The notes beneath the pieces are model-generated. The model was not told the origin of the DNA. It saw only the letters and a list, made by a program, of their open reading frames with translations, and did no database searches. Position numbers and translations under genes: made by a program. Below are positions 27,059-36,359 of a stretch of 64,000 bases of DNA, one piece after another (position 1 is the first letter of the stretch; each line of letters begins with the position of its first letter). The stretch spans positions 248,001 through 312,000 of the forward strand of contig CAVXUW010000004.1 of assembly GCA_963765105.1 (NCBI GenBank), in the 5' to 3' direction. The stretch comes from CALMEC01 sp963765105 (lineage in GTDB: Bacteria > Actinomycetota > Thermoleophilia > Miltoncostaeales > Miltoncostaeaceae).

Positions 27059-28178
27059 TCAAGTCTTGGGCTGCTGCTGGGTGGCGCAGTGGATGCCTCC
27101 GCCTCCGGCCGCGACCGCGTCGATGTCGAGCATCACGATTTCTCGTGGGGAAGCGCTCGTCCAAAACGCCGCGTGCGGCGGCGTCGGCGGCCGGTCTCCG
27201 AACTGCGGCGCGATCACCGCGCGTTACACACGTAGTAGTTCATGTACGTGGCGAGGAACTCGAGCCCTTCGGGGGTTCGCGTTTGAGTGCACGCGACAAG
27301 GGGTATCGGAGTCGGCGGGGTTGTGAAGCTCTGTCGTCGCGCGAGGAGGCACGGTTCCAGATCGGTCCAAGGCAGACGAGTCACGACGATCGCGCGGTGG
27401 CTCGATGAATCGGGCGAGGGTGTCGACATGCCCGTCGGTGATGTCGGCTCCGGCGAGACCCTCGATCCAGATCATGCGCTCGGCGCCGAGCAGCTTCAGA
27501 AGCGCCGCCTCGATCTAGTTCGCGGCTTCGTCCCTTGTTGCGGTTGTCGTTGACCGAGACTCGATGCCGCAGCGAGCACAGTCCCGGTGCCATCGACCTC
27601 GAGGCCTCCCCCTTCGCCGGCCAGCGCGGACTCGACCAACGGGAACTCCAAGTAGCTCGGCCACCAGCTTCGCGAGGCGCGCATCACCGCGAATGGATCT
27701 GCTTGCCTCCCCACCCGTTGAACCGAACGTGGCCCGCCGCGAGGGTTGTCGATGCCGGTCGCCTCCGTCGCGGATCGAGAAAGCACGGGAGGGTGTCGCG
27801 GGCCCAGAGATCGTCGACGGGTGCGTCGATCAGCTCGAAGTCAGCTCCGAGACGACCTTCGACCGCCGCGATCTGGCCCGGGCGAGCCAACATCGACACG
27901 GGCTCGAACTCGGCGATCGCGAGGGCGATCCCGACAATCGCGTCCTGCACGTCCGGCAGCTCGCGACCCCAGACGCTGCTATTCGATGGCCAGCACATCC
28001 ACGTGGCGACATGCTCGTGATCCTCTGCGGGCATGTACCAGCCCTCGGGTTGGGGCCCGGTCGCAGTCGTGCCGGAGGTCTCAGGCTCCCCTCCGCCCTC
28101 GGCGCAGGCGGAGAGAAGCGTCCCCGACGTAAAGGTCAACGCCCCGAGTGCCAGTAGCCGTCGTCGCGTCATCAGCAT
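27059..28178 (-). pseudogene. Agmatine deiminase-family enzyme, Tat lipoprotein, frame-disrupted
   Basis: Joining frames gives an enzyme of about 370 residues. It begins MLMTRRRLLALGALTFTSG, a twin-arginine signal, followed by lipobox LLSAC, so it would be exported folded and lipid-anchored. The guanidine-modifying-enzyme motifs follow: DLWARDTLP, HVRFNGWGGK, AGEGGGLEVDGTGT, GHVDTLARFIEP, YMNYYVCN and the catalytic Cys in GGGGIHCATQQQP just before the stop. Agmatine deiminase makes N-carbamoylputrescine; an exported form is unusual. At least four single-base indels interrupt the frame, while no catalytic motif is lost. Confidence 0.75.
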
Positions 28179-28386
28179 GTTCAGAGCCTCCCACAACCCC
28201 CGGGCATCGCCAAGGCGCCCGGACAGTCATACTCCGCGTCGAGTGCGCTGACGCGGCAGCGACGACACCGTCTCCTGGCCGCATCTTCCCTCCCGCCAAG
28301 CTCGCAACCACGCGTCGAAAGCGTCGTCGTCCGACGCAGACGGCACCGCGGACTGGCAGAATCCAGGCTGAATCTGGAGGTGGCAG

Positions 28387-31300
28387 GTGCCCGACGCAGT
28401 CATCGAGAACCCGATCCTGAACTCGCCGTTCCGCGAGCCGACGCGCCACTTCCGGTTCGACGACGAGGGCATCACCAACGAAATCGTCGAGGCCCGCCGG
28501 CTCAGCTCGTACTTCATCCCGATCCCCGCCGCGAAGAAGAAGGCGCAGCTCGAGTTCGAGACGGAGTGGACCAAGGACCGGATCGAGGAGAACAAGGTGA
28601 TCAACCGGATCCGGGAGCGGGTGGGCCAGTGGCGTAACGGCGGCTGCGTCGGCGTGACCCCGACGACACGGCTGCTGCTCGAGTACTGGACCGAACCCGA
28701 CCGCGAGAAGCCGCTCTTCTTCTGCCAGATCGAGGCGCTCGAGACCGCGATCTACATCACCGAGGTCGCCGGCCGCTACGGCGACGCCTGGATCGAGAAC
28801 CTGCTGGCCGAATACGCCCACACCCACAACCCCGGCCTCTACCGGATCGCGTTCAAGATGGCGACCGGCATCGGCAAGACCGTCGTCATGGCGATGCTCA
28901 TCGCCTGGCAGGCGCTCAACAAGCTGGCGAACCCGCAGGACGCCCGCTTCTCGCGACACGTTCCTCATCGTCACCCCGGCATCACGATCCGCGACCGGCT
29001 GCGCGTGCTGCTGCCCAACGACCCGAGCAACTACTACCGCCAGCGCGACATCGTGCCCGCCGAGCGATGTCGAGCGACTGGGCCAGGCGCAAGATCGCTC
29101 ATCACCAACTTCCACGCCTTCCTGCTGCGCGAGACGCGTCGACGCCGTCGCAAGACTCACGAAGGAGATCGCTCGCCGGCCGGACGATCCGGAGTCCGTT
29201 CACCGAGACGCCCGACCAGATGGTGCGCCGGGTCTGCCGCGAGCTGGGCACACAAGAAGAACATCGTCGTCCTCAACGACGAGGCCCACCACTGCTACCG
29301 CCGCAAGCTCGACGACGAGGACGCGGAGAAGCTCGACCGGCGACGAGCGCGGCGAGGCCGAAGCAGCGCGACGAAGGAGGCCCGCGTCTGGATCATCGGC
29401 CTCGAGGCCGTCGCAGCGCAAGATCGGCGTCCGAGCCGTCTACGACCTGTCGGCCACGCCGTTCTTCCTGCGGGCTCCGGGCTACCCGGAAGGGCACGCT
29501 CTTCCCCTGGGTGGTCTCCGACTTCTCGCTGATCGACGCCATCGAGGCGGGCATCGTCAAGGTGCCCGCGCGTGCCGGTGGCCGACGACGCCGATGACCG
29601 GCGACCAGCCCGACCTACCGCGACCTGTGGCTGCGCATCCGCGACGACCTGCCCAAGAAGGGCCGCAAGACCGAGGCGGTCGGCGGCGAGCCGCAGCTGC
29701 CCGCCGAGCTGGAAGGCGCGCTGCACAGCCTCTACGGCAACTACGAGAAGTCGTTCACGCGCAGTGGGAGCGCGCAAGCGGCGAACGCCGCCGGCCTGAC
29801 GCCGCCGGTGTTCATCGTCGTCTGCAACAACACCAACGTCTCCAAGCTGGTCTTCGACTACATCGCCGGCTGGGAGAAGCACGCTGCCCGACGGCAGCCG
29901 CGGTCGCTCGTGCCCGGCACAGCTGCCGCTCTTCTCGCAACGTCGAGGACGACGGCACGTGGCGCGACCGCCCGAACACGATCCTCGATCGACTCGCGAG
30001 CAGCTCGAGTCCGGCGAGGCGATGAGCGACGACTTCAAGAAGATCGCCGCCCCGAGATCGAGGAGTTCAAGGCCGAGTACCGCGAGCGCTTCCCCGGCCG
30101 CGACGCCGACGACCTGACCGACGAGGACCTGCTGCGCGAGGTGATGAACACCGTCGGCAAGCCGGGCAAGCTCGGCGAGCACGTCCGCTGCGTCGTGTCG
30201 CGTCTCGATGCTGACCGAAGGCTGGGACGCCAACACCGTCACCCACATCCTCGGCGTGCGCGCCTTCGGCACCCAGCTGCTGTGCGAGCAGGTCGTCGGC
30301 CGCGGCCTGCGGCGGATGAGCTACGCGGTCAACGACGACGGCCACTTCGAGCCCGAATACGCCGAGGTCTACGGCGTGCCGTTCTCGTTCATCCCCACGC
30401 TCGGGCAGCGAGCACCGATCCGAAGCCGCGGCCCGACCCCGACCCGCGTCCGCGCGCTGCGAAGACGCGCCTGTCTGCGAGATCACCTTCCCGCGCCTCG
30501 CTCGGCTACCGCTACGAGCTCGCCGACCGAGCAGCTCGACGCGCGACGTTCACCGACGAGTCGCGCACATGATCGCTCTCGACCCAGCGACGTCCCGACC
30601 GCGACCGAGATCGCGCCCATCGTCGGCGCAGCGCGAGATCCACACGCTCGACGACCTCGAAGCGCCGGCGCGACCAGGAGGTCGCCTTCCGTGCTCGCCA
30701 AGCTGCGTGCTGGAGCAAGTACTTCCGGGACGACGACGGAGCCGACGAGCCGTGGCTCTTCCCGCAACTCGCTCGCGATCGCCACGCGCTGGCTGGCCGA
30801 GTGCGTCGACCTGCAAGGACAACACCTTCCCGCAGCTGCTCCTGCTCGCCGAGTTCGCGCACGACGCCGCCGACCGCATCTACCACGCGATCGTCGCGGC
30901 GCGAGCCGGGGCCCAGCGGCTCGTCGCCGATCCTGCGCGCCTACGACACGGTCGGCTCCACGCGCTACGTGGACTTCGACACGACGAAGCCGGTCATGAC
31001 CGACCGATCCCGACAAGTGCCACGTCTCCCACGTCGTCGCCGACACCGAGCTGGGAGCAGAAGATGGCCGACAGCGCTCGAGGACATGCCCGAGGTGCTG
31101 CGCCTACGTCAAGAACCAGAGCCTCGGCTTCACCATCCCCTACACGCTCAACGGCGAGCGAGCGCCACTACATCCCCGACTTCATCGTGCGGGTCGACGA
31201 CGGCCACGGCGCCGACGACCTGCTGAACCTGATCGTCGAAGTCACCGGCGCGGCCAGGCGCGACAAGGCCGCCAAGGTCGCCACCGCCCGCGACGCTGTG

Positions 31301-31430
31301 GGTGCCCGCCGTCAACAACCACGGCGGCTTCGGCCGCTGGGCGTTCGTCGAGATCACCGACCCGTGGGACGCCGAGAACACTGATCCGAGCTCGCCATTG
31401 CACCAACCGCGCAGGCGGTGCCGGCGATGA
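28387..31430 (+). pseudogene. Type III-like restriction enzyme (Res) with helicase and nuclease domains, frame-disrupted
   Basis: GTG at 28387 is preceded by GGAGG. The reconstructed protein of about 1000 residues has Walker A ATGIGKTVVM (near 28861), DEAH-type box VVLNDEAHHCYR (29264), motif III YDLSATPFFL, GTLFPWVVSDFSLIDAIE, motif V/VI TEGWDANTVTH and CEQVVGRGLRRMSY (30216-30320), and a C-terminal PD-(D/E)xK-like region YIPDFIVRVDDGHG ... LIVEVTG. This is the large SF2 restriction subunit family usually paired with a Mod methylase, as here. More than ten single-base indels break the frame. The end overlaps the mod start (ATGA at 31427-31430). Confidence 0.85.
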
Positions 31431-34147
31431 GCACGTCGCAAGCGCGACGCCCAAGACCAAGGGCCCGACCCCGGTCGAGGCCATCAAGCACAAGGCGACA
31501 AGCGCGTCAACATCCCCACCGAGGAGCTGCGCGACTTCGTGGCCGACGACGAGACGACGCCGACGACGATGCTCTACCCGCGCGACCCGTCGCTCGACCC
31601 GCAGCTCGTGTGGAAGGGCAAGGACGAGCAGGACCGGCAGGACCTGGCCGTCCCGGCCGTGCCGATCTACATCCAGGAGAAGATCCACCCGCAGGCGATC
31701 ATCGAGGACCTGCGCGGACACGGCCGCAGCGGCGAGCACGAGCCCGAGCTCACGCCTCTTCGACGACTTCAACGGCATCGACGTTCGAGGAGCTCGTCGA
31801 CTTCTACCAGCACGAGCAGAACTGGTCGAACCGGCTGATCCTCGGCGACTCGCTGCTGGTGATGACCTCGCCTGGCCGAGAAGGAGGGCCTCAAGGGCAA
31901 GGTCCAGATGATCTACCTCGACCCGCCCTACGGCATCAAGTTCGGCTCGAACTGGCAGGTCACCACGCGCAAGCGCGACGTGAAGGACGGCAAGGTCGAG
32001 GACGCCACCCGCCAGCCCGAGCAGATCCGCGCCTTCCGCGACACCTGGGAGCTCGGCATCCACTCCTATCTACGCTACCTGCGCGACCGCCTCGTCGTCG
32101 CCCGCGAGCTGCTGACCGAGACCGGCAGCATCTTCGTCCAGATCGGCGACGAGAACGTTCACTGGTCCGGAGCGCTGCTGGACGAGGTGTTCGGCAGCGA
32201 GAACTTCGTCAGTCTCGATCACGTTCACGAAGACGCCGCGGAGCGCAGACGGCACGAATTGCTGCTCGGCGGACGTGCCGACTACCTCCTCTGGTACGCA
32301 AGGACCGCGGCCAGGCGAAGTATCGCCAGCTTTACCGCGACAAGGAGCCTGGGCGGAGCTGGCGCAGCGGCGAGTACGACCAGGTCGAGTTGCCAGATGG
32401 CTCGCGGCGGCAATGACCTCGCCGGAGAAGGCGGGCGTGATGAGCTGCTCGCCGATGGGTCCCGCGTCTATCGCCTCGACAACCTCACGAGTCAGAGCGT
32501 CGGCGCGAGAAGGCGAGAGCAGCGTCGTGGTTCCCGGTCAAGTTCGGAGGCGAGGACGTATCGTCCCGAGCATGCGGCGCGTTGGAAGACGAATCGAGAC
32601 GGGATGGCAGCGGCTCGTTGCTGGCCAGGCGCATTCGATCGCCGGTGGCAACGACTCTGCAGTACGTTCGCTACCTCGATGACTTTCCGGCGTTCCCGCT
32701 CACGAACGCTATGGACGGACATCGGCGGCATCCGGAGCTTCGCCGACGCGAAGGTCTACGTGGTCCAGACGAACACAAAGGTCGTCGAGCGCTGCCTCCT
32801 GATGACCACCGACCCCGGCGACCTCGTGCTCGACCCCACCTGCGGCATCGGCACAACTGCCTACGTCGCCGAGCAGTGGGGGCGGCGCTGGATCACGATC
32901 GACACAGTCCGCGTCGCGCTGGCGCTGGCCCGCACGCGCCTGATGGCGGCGCAAGTTCCCGTACTACCTGCTCGCCGATTCGCCCGAAGGGCAGCGCAAG
33001 GAGGCCGAGCTGACCGGCCAGCCCGCTGCCGAGCGGACCGACCGACGAGCGACATCCGGAAAGGCTTCGTCTACAAGCGCGTGCCGCACGTCACCCTGAA
33101 GTCGATCGCCCACAACCCCGACATCCACGAGGGCATGACGCGCGAGGAGATCGACGCGGCCATCGCCCGCCACGCCGAGCACGGAGCTGCTCTTCGACCA
33201 GCCCTACGAGGACGACAAGCGCATCCGCGTGACCGGGCCGTTCACGGTCGAGAGCCTGTCGCCCCACCGCGTGCTGCCGACGAGCGACGACCGGCCGCCG
33301 GCGCAGCGACGCGCCGCGCGACGCGGACGCCGGCCGCTTCGCGACGATGATCCTCGACAACCTGCGCAAGGCCGGCGTGCAGAACACGGTCAAGGACGAG
33401 CGGCTCACGTTCGACTCGCCTCGAGCCGCTACGCCGGCGCGTGGCTCCACGCGCGACGGCGAGTACACCGACGGCGACGGCAAGACGCGCGACGCGTCGC
33501 CGTCTCCATCGGGCCCGAGCACGGCACGGTCGGCGCCGAGCAGGTCAAGGAGGCCGCCAAGGAAGCCGTCAAGGGCGTCGGCTTCGACCTGCTCATCGTC
33601 TGCGGCTTCGCCTTCGACCCGCACGTCGAGACGGCGAAGGAGTCAGCCGAGCAACGCAGTGGGCGAGCGCAAGCTCGGCAGCTGCCGGTGCTGCTGGCCC
33701 GCATGAACCCCGACCTGGCGATGGGCGACGAGCTGCTGAAGAAGACCGGCGCCGGCAACCTGTTCATGGTCTTCGGCGAGCCCGACGTCGACGATCCGCC
33801 GCAGGCCGACGGCGCAGCGTCGACGGTCGAGATCCGCGGCGTCGACGTCTACGACCCGACGACCGGCGAGATCCGCTCCAACTCGACCGACGACATCGCC
33901 TGCTGGTTCATCGACACCAACTACAACGGCGAGAGCTTCTTCGTCCGCCACGCCTACTTCACCGGCGCCGACGAGCCCTACGAGAAGCTGAAGCGCGCGC
34001 TCCGCGCCGAGATCGACGAGGCCGCCTGGTCCACGCTCTACTCGCACCATCAGCCGCCCGTTCGCCACGCCCGAGACCGGCAAGATCGCCGTGAAGGTGA
34101 TCAACCACTACGGCGACGAGGTGCTGAAGGTGTACGAGGTGCAATGA
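31427..34147 (+). pseudogene. Type III-like site-specific DNA-methyltransferase (Mod), frame-disrupted
   Basis: Begins MSTSQ at 31427 and ends at TGA 34147; about 900 residues when frames are joined. Beta-class N6-adenine methylase order: catalytic motif IV MIYLDPPYGIKF (31909), then a target-recognition region, then SAM motif I DPTCGIGTTAYVAEQW (32833), where CGSG is usual. The C-terminal half (KGFVYKRVPHVTLKSIAHN to YGDEVLKVYEVQ) is the long extension typical of Mod subunits paired with this Res family. It modifies the recognition site and presents it to Res. The long clean stretch 33520-34060 shows the protein is otherwise conserved; several single-base indels break it. Confidence 0.85.
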
Positions 34148-34186
34148 GTCCGGTCCGGGCAGAGTTTGCGAAGTCGAACCATAGAT

Positions 34187-34202
34187 GCGAACATATGTTC
34201 GC
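34187..34202. promoter_or_regulatory. SOS box (LexA-binding palindrome)
   Basis: The perfect 16-bp palindrome GCGAACATATGTTCGC contains CGAAC-N4-GTTCG, the established LexA/DinR box of Gram-positive bacteria and actinobacteria. It sits 27 bp upstream of the DUF5131 start and 40 bp after mod, so it would control the DUF5131-TcmP pair. Confidence 0.8.
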
Positions 34203-34228
34203 TATCAGCTCGGTAGACCAGCGACGAG

Positions 34229-34978
34229 GTGAGCGTGGCTGACAGAAGCGCGATCGAATGGACGGAGGCGACGTGGAACCCGGTGACGGGCTGCGACCAG
34301 ATTTCCCCCGGCTGCGCGCACTGCTACGCCAAGACGCTTCGCGGAGCGGATGGCGAGGGAATCCCGGGCCACCCGTACGAGCAAGGGGTTCGACCTTACG
34401 CTCTGGCCGCGAGCGTCTGGAGCAGCCGCTGAAATGGAAGCGTCCCGCGCGTGATCTTCGTGAACTCGATGAGCGACCTCTTCCACGAGGACGGTGCCGA
34501 GTCGACTACATCGCGGCAGGTCTTCGACGACGATGGAGCGCGCGCGAGCCAACACACGTTTCAGATCCTGACAAAGCGACAGGATCGGATCGCCGAGCTC
34601 GCACCGAAGCTTCCGTGGCCTCGACAACGTGTGGATGGGCGTCAGCATCGAGAACAAGCGTTTCGAGTCATCGGGCGGATCAACTGCGGACAGGTCCCCG
34701 CGGCTGTGCGTTTCATCTAGAGCTGAGCCGCTACTGGGCTCCGCTGGCTGACCTGGACCTGGCCGAGATCGACTGGCTGATCGCGGGTGGCGAGTCGGGG
34801 CATCGTGCACCGACCCGTCCGATGAGGAATGGATCACGCGAGCTTCGCGACCGTCTGCCGTTGCCCAGCGTGTCGCCTTCTTCTTCAAGCAATGGGGAGG
34901 ACGGATTCCGAAAGCCGGCGGCCGTGCTGCTAGAAGGTCGAACTGTGGGACGACATGCCGATCGCGGCAACGCGTTGA
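34229..34978 (+). pseudogene. DUF5131 / phage Gp37-Gp68 family three-Cys protein, frame-disrupted
   Basis: The reconstructed protein of about 250 residues starts with the family signature SAIEWTEATWNPVTGC and the three-cysteine motif C-x6-C-x2-C (CDQISPGCAHC), which resembles a radical-SAM-type cluster site. Further family segments are recognisable in successive frames: VIFVNSMSDLFHEDV-like, QHTFQILTKRQDRIAELA, DLAEIDWLIAGGESG and the end LWDDMPIAATR. At least five indels. The start is GTG at 34229 or 34235. An SOS box lies just upstream and the partner gene tcmP follows. The activity is unproven; similarity to spore-photoproduct-lyase-like radical SAM proteins suggests nucleic acid repair or modification. 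Confidence 0.8.
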
Positions 34979-35967
34979 GCACAGAGCCGGCAAGCTGCCT
35001 GGGACTACTGGAGCAGAGCCAAGCTGGCAGATCTTGGAGCGTATACTGGACGGCGATTCCTCTGGCCTCACAGCGGTGATCCCGAAGCGCTCTACATCGA
35101 CGCTTTCGCAGGGCGAGGGCGCGGGGCGCGACCGATCGTCTACAGGGGAGGAGTTCAACGGATCGGCACGCATCGCGCTCGAAGCGGTTGGCGCAGGAGG
35201 AGCTACGTTCACCCGCTTGTGCTTCTTCGAGATGGACGACACCTGGCCACGCAGCTAGAGAGCGAACTGCAGGACGGAGTATCCAGATCGCGACATCGAG
35301 TGTTACGCGGCGGTGACTGCAACGATGACGATCAAGGAGGTACTCGCTGAACTTTATGACGTGCGATGGGCGCCGACATTCGCGTTCCTCGACCGGATGG
35401 GCTGGAGCTGGCATGGACGACGATCGAGGCGCTGGCCGACCACAAGAAGCGGATACCGCGAGCAAGACCGGAAAGCGCGGAGAACAAGGTCGAGCTGTGG
35501 TTGTTGTTCGCAACGCAAGGCCTGATTCGGACGCTCGCGCTGGACGACCGTCGATTCCGCCCAGAGGATGCGACCGGGCCACTCGCATCTTCGGAACGGA
35601 AGCGTGGAGGTCTATCTACGAGCGCCGCCGAACTAGCGACTTAACACCCGCCGAAGCCAAAGCGGAGTACGTCAACCTGGTGCGATGGCGCTTGACGAAC
35701 GATCTCGGATACGGCTGGGCTCACTCACTCGAGCTGAAGAACCACATCGGCGGGACGCTCTACCACATGGTCTTCGCCACCGACAACGCAGCCGGAGACA
35801 GGATCATGTCGAGTCTCTACGCCCGGGCTGCCCAGGAGATTCCCCAGATGCGGCAAGCCGCAACGGACCTTCGCCGCGGTCAGCTCGCGTTGAATGTAGG
35901 CGATCTGGGGGCCGCTGCCTCACGGTACGAGTACCAACCGCCCTGGAACCCGACCGGTCGGGGATAG
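34975..35967 (+). pseudogene. tcmP: Three-Cys-motif partner protein TcmP, frame-disrupted
   Basis: Joining frames yields about 320 residues: AKLADLGAYTGRRFLW, ALYIDAFAGRGRGA, NGSARIALEAV, LCFFEMDDTW, WAPTFAFLDPDG-like, ELWLLFATQGLIRTLAL, RIFGTEAWRSIYE, LGYGWAHSLELKN and GTLYHMVFATDNAAGDRIM. This is the methyltransferase-like family found almost always next to the DUF5131 three-Cys proteins, exactly as here. The first codons are uncertain: no clear ATG follows the DUF5131 stop, and a TTG at 34975 would overlap it by four bases. The last 330 bases are in one clean frame. The function of the pair is not established. Confidence 0.8.
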
Positions 35968-35984
35968 CCCGAGGACTTCGCCAT

Positions 35985-36005
35985 CTACTCTAAATTTTAG
36001 AGTAG
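35985..36005. promoter_or_regulatory. CTACTCTAAA palindromic operator
   Basis: A perfect 21-bp inverted repeat: 10-bp arms CTACTCTAAA and TTTAGAGTAG around a single T. It ends 4 bp before the ATG of the winged-helix gene, so binding there would block its transcription or translation start, which suggests autoregulation. Confidence 0.75.
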
Positions 36006-36009
36006 AGCA

Positions 36010-36210
36010 ATGGGCACAATCGGCTCTCGCGAGTTGGTGAAGGCCATCCGTGAGCTGCCGCGCCCGAGCGCCGGCGACCTCGCAACCGCAGTGAACGCGT
36101 CAAGACCGGTCGTCATCCGTCGCCTCAAAGCCCTCGAACAGGAGGGAATCATCGAGTGGATCGGCATGAGCCCGCGAGATCCGCGGGCGTACTGGCGACT
36201 CTCGATTTAG
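36010..36210 (+). CDS. Small winged-helix transcriptional regulator
   Basis: A 66-residue winged-helix protein: helices RELVKAIRELP and SAGDLATAVNAS, recognition helix RPVVIRRLKALEQEGIIEW, wing ending RAYWRLSI. Similar to the DNA-binding core of ArsR/MarR-type repressors, with no effector domain. It is intact in a region where neighbours are disrupted. A perfect palindrome directly precedes it and further half-sites follow it upstream of the nuclease-helicase gene, so it probably represses itself and that gene. The spacing (ATG 42 bp after the tcmP stop) leaves it possibly co-transcribed with tcmP. Confidence 0.8.
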   Translation: MGTIGSRELVKAIRELPRPSAGDLATAVNASRPVVIRRLKALEQEGIIEWIGMSPRDPRAYWRLSI

Positions 36211-36220
36211 AGACTCTAAA
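36206..36220. promoter_or_regulatory. Inverted half-sites TTTAGAG/CTCTAAA
   Basis: TTTAGAGACTCTAAA overlaps the stop codon of the winged-helix gene. It uses the same CTCTAAA core as the upstream palindrome but with arms facing the other way. Confidence 0.55.
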
Positions 36221-36264
36221 GGCAGATCGGCCGTGAGATCCCTTTATCCATAAGGATTATCGGT

Positions 36265-36285
36265 CTACTCTAAATCTACTCTAAA
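36265..36285. promoter_or_regulatory. Tandem CTACTCTAAA half-sites
   Basis: Two direct copies of CTACTCTAAA at 36265-36274 and 36276-36285, spaced by 11 bp, about one helical turn. They lie 75 bp upstream of the nuclease-helicase start and probably form its operator. Confidence 0.65.
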
Positions 36286-36359
36286 CGCCTCGCGTCCCCG
36301 TTTCGGCAGGCCGGAGGGAAGGTTCACGGCGGTGCGATGACGTTGCCACCGCCTGCGTG

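Noticed and set aside
28387..34147. Programmed frameshifting in the res and mod genes
   Set aside because: There are far too many breaks, at unrelated sequences and in both directions, and neighbours of other families in the same segment show the same pattern.
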